Assembly (NCBI GenBank): GCA_003695605.1
Contig: RFIK01000227.1
Span: forward strand, 1 to 7,609
Direction: 5' to 3'
Source of the DNA: Chlorobiota bacterium
GTDB taxonomy: Bacteria > Bacteroidota > Ignavibacteria > Kapaibacteriales > NICIL-2
DNA: 7,609 bases
Shown here: positions 6,388 through 7,609 of the stretch, piece after piece
Layout: the number at the start of each line of letters is the position of its first letter
Numbering within the stretch: the stretch's first letter is position 1
The notes under the pieces: generated by a model
Told to the model about the DNA's origin: nothing
Database searches by the model: none
Seen by the model: only the letters and a program-made list of their open reading frames with translations
Made by a program: the position numbers and the translations under genes

Positions 6388-7383
6388 ATGGGCATGCGAC
6401 TTGCTGCGTTTCTGACATTGTATGGGGTTGCATTCTGCCAAGAACGGTCATCGCTTACGGTCGAATCATTCCTTTTACGGCCCATCGGTGCACGGGCAGC
6501 GGGACTGTCGAGCATGCAAGTCGCCTGTGCTGATGAGCCGAGTGCTCTTTTTGCCAATCCAGCTTGTATCGGGTACCTTCGAGATAGCACGACTGTTACA
6601 GTAGGGACGACCCTGCTATCGTTTGGACGGTCACTATCAAACATCGCTGCGTCATTCCCAACCAGCAGCGAGATCACAATCGGGGCGGGCATTGTAGGCA
6701 TGAATGCTGGAACAATCACACAACGCGATCAAAGCGGCACTGCCCTCGGCAATCGAACGATTTGGCAAGGCTATGGTTCACTTGCAGCCTCCTACCGGCT
6801 GACTGAAACAACAAGCCTCGGCGTTGGTGGACGATTGTTCTCTGCCTCTGCACCCGATGCTGCATCCACGGGCAGCGGTGTTGCGCTCGATGCTGGGGTA
6901 GTTACTTCTGTCCTCGATCGTGCCACGCTTGGCATCAGCATTCAACATCTCGGTGTGATGGCGTATGGTGCAGAACGCTTTTCACTCCCGTGGATGCTCC
7001 GCATAGGCATAGCCAGCCAAATTCCATTCTCCAGCGAGTACGTCGCTACAACCAGCGCGACACTGGGTACAACCGACACGGTCGAGCTTCCCAGCACCGA
7101 GCACATTCTCATCGGATTGGAAGCGCAACTGCGGGCTGGCGCGCTCACGCCCACTATCATCGCCGGTGCAGAAATTATCCCCCATCACATGGTCACACTT
7201 CGTGGTGGGCTTGCGCTCTATGGAGAATCTCTGGGGCGGCCCCAGCTTTTTCCAGGAACACTGCTTAGCGGCGGCGTCTCGTTTTCTCTTCCACTCCCGA
7301 TACCCATTCGACTTGACTATGCAGTTGCACGGGGATACACTGCATCACCACTTCACACACTATCGCTTGTCGCTGACCTCTAA
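6388..7383 (+). CDS. PorV/PorQ-family outer-membrane beta-barrel protein
   Basis: This 331-residue protein begins with a short signal peptide (about 1-17, ending VAFC before QERSS). The mature N-terminus carries the PorV/PorQ (UPF0164-like) signature: FLLRPIGARAAGLSS (28-42), then ACADEPSALFANPACIG (46-62), which matches the family's pattern of GARAAGMG, A-D-D/E, then A-L-x-x-NPA. The rest is alternating amphipathic strands with Gly/Ala/Thr turns, ending in the strand YAVARGYTASPLHTLSLVADL, as expected for a FadL-like barrel of about 14 strands. PorV is the shuttle that carries T9SS cargo from the translocon to the PorU attachment complex; PorQ pairs with PorZ. Which paralogue this is cannot be told from sequence alone. 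The sorting-domain gene 16 bases upstream supports a T9SS role. The start could also be the ATG at 6394. The stop TAA overlaps the next ATG (TAATG). Confidence 0.8.
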   Translation: MGMRLAAFLTLYGVAFCQERSSLTVESFLLRPIGARAAGLSSMQVACADEPSALFANPACIGYLRDSTTVTVGTTLLSFGRSLSNIAASFPTSSEITIGAGIVGMNAGTITQRDQSGTALGNRTIWQGYGSLAASYRLTETTSLGVGGRLFSASAPDAASTGSGVALDAGVVTSVLDRATLGISIQHLGVMAYGAERFSLPWMLRIGIASQIPFSSEYVATTSATLGTTDTVELPSTEHILIGLEAQLRAGALTPTIIAGAEIIPHHMVTLRGGLALYGESLGRPQLFPGTLLSGGVSFSLPLPIPIRLDYAVARGYTASPLHTLSLVADL

Positions 7384-7609
7384 TGATGCGCACCGTCGGA
7401 AAGGTACTTGCAGCAGCGATTGTCGTTGCAGTTACGTTTCCCTACGCTGCTGCTCCGCTCTACGACATCGCACCACCCCGCCCATCCCGCAATGTTCAGG
7501 CGACCGACCAAGCACAAAACTCTCACAGGATTTCGGTCGATTCACCTGCTTGGTACAACCCGTACGCAACCGCTGAGGGAAAGTGGAGCAAGGTCAATGT
7601 GCACCTTCA
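7383..7609 (+). CDS. Secreted protein N-terminus, possibly PorU-like or C25-type (partial)
   Basis: A frame opens at ATG 7383 (or 7386), sharing one base with the stop of the PorV-like gene in a TAATG junction, and stays open for 75 codons to the window edge. The product starts with a signal peptide (MMRTVGKVLAAAIVVAVTF, cleavage near YAAA at 21-24). A Pro/Gln/Asn-rich linker follows, then WYNPYATAEGKWSKVNVHL at 57-75. The G-x-W-x-K-v-x-V pattern is how the first strand of PorU and related gingipain-like (C25) T9SS proteins commonly begins. Together with the PorV-like neighbour this suggests a T9SS sortase or a large surface protein. Too little is present for a firm call, and no catalytic residues are in view. 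That this is a real gene is much surer than its family. Confidence 0.7.
   Translation, partial: MMRTVGKVLAAAIVVAVTFPYAAAPLYDIAPPRPSRNVQATDQAQNSHRISVDSPAWYNPYATAEGKWSKVNVHL

Noticed and set aside
6418..6441. Lipoprotein signal (Cys17) in the PorV-like protein
   Set aside because: The residues before the Cys (VAF) do not fit a lipobox, as Phe at -1 is not accepted; an ordinary signal peptide is likelier.
1..7609. CRISPR array, tRNA/rRNA, insertion sequence or phage genes
   Set aside because: No regularly spaced repeats, cloverleaf-like sequence, transposase, integrase or terminal inverted repeats were seen on either strand by eye.

Overview
The window reads as ordinary chromosome from a member of the Bacteroidota-Chlorobiota-Ignavibacteria-Kapabacteria group. 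The main evidence is a type IX secretion (T9SS) C-terminal sorting domain next to a PorV/PorQ-like outer-membrane barrel gene. Genes are tightly packed, clear Shine-Dalgarno sequences are absent before nearly all starts, and base composition is moderate to slightly GC-rich by eye. A Kapabacteria/Ignavibacteria-type lineage is my best guess, not proven.

Layout: bases 1-158 hold no securely assigned gene, perhaps the 3' end of an upstream gene. Bases 159-3684 are a three-gene plus-strand operon: a YfhO-family multi-pass membrane protein, a HAD-superfamily phosphatase and peptide deformylase (def). The genes are joined by two 4-base ATGA stop/start overlaps. On the minus strand, 4220-3681 encodes a stand-alone biotin carboxyl carrier protein whose stop codon interlocks with that of def. 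A short divergent intergenic region (about 4221-4411) carries an inverted repeat and the only strong Shine-Dalgarno sequence seen in the window.

From 4412 rightwards runs a second plus-strand cluster with an envelope theme. It contains a signal-peptide/beta-domain/TPR-like/single-TM protein with a long acidic cytoplasmic tail (488 aa), a very small secreted protein that is mostly T9SS sorting domain (147 aa), a PorV/PorQ-family barrel (331 aa), and the first 75 codons of a secreted protein whose N-terminus resembles PorU/gingipain-type T9SS proteins and which runs off the window.

The left half is housekeeping: N-terminal deformylation of new proteins, a carboxylase carrier, and probable envelope glycan decoration by YfhO. 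The right half looks like part of a T9SS export/surface-attachment locus, in which PorV would shuttle sorting-domain cargo to a PorU-like sortase. The TPR membrane protein and the mini sorting-domain protein are the least explained parts.
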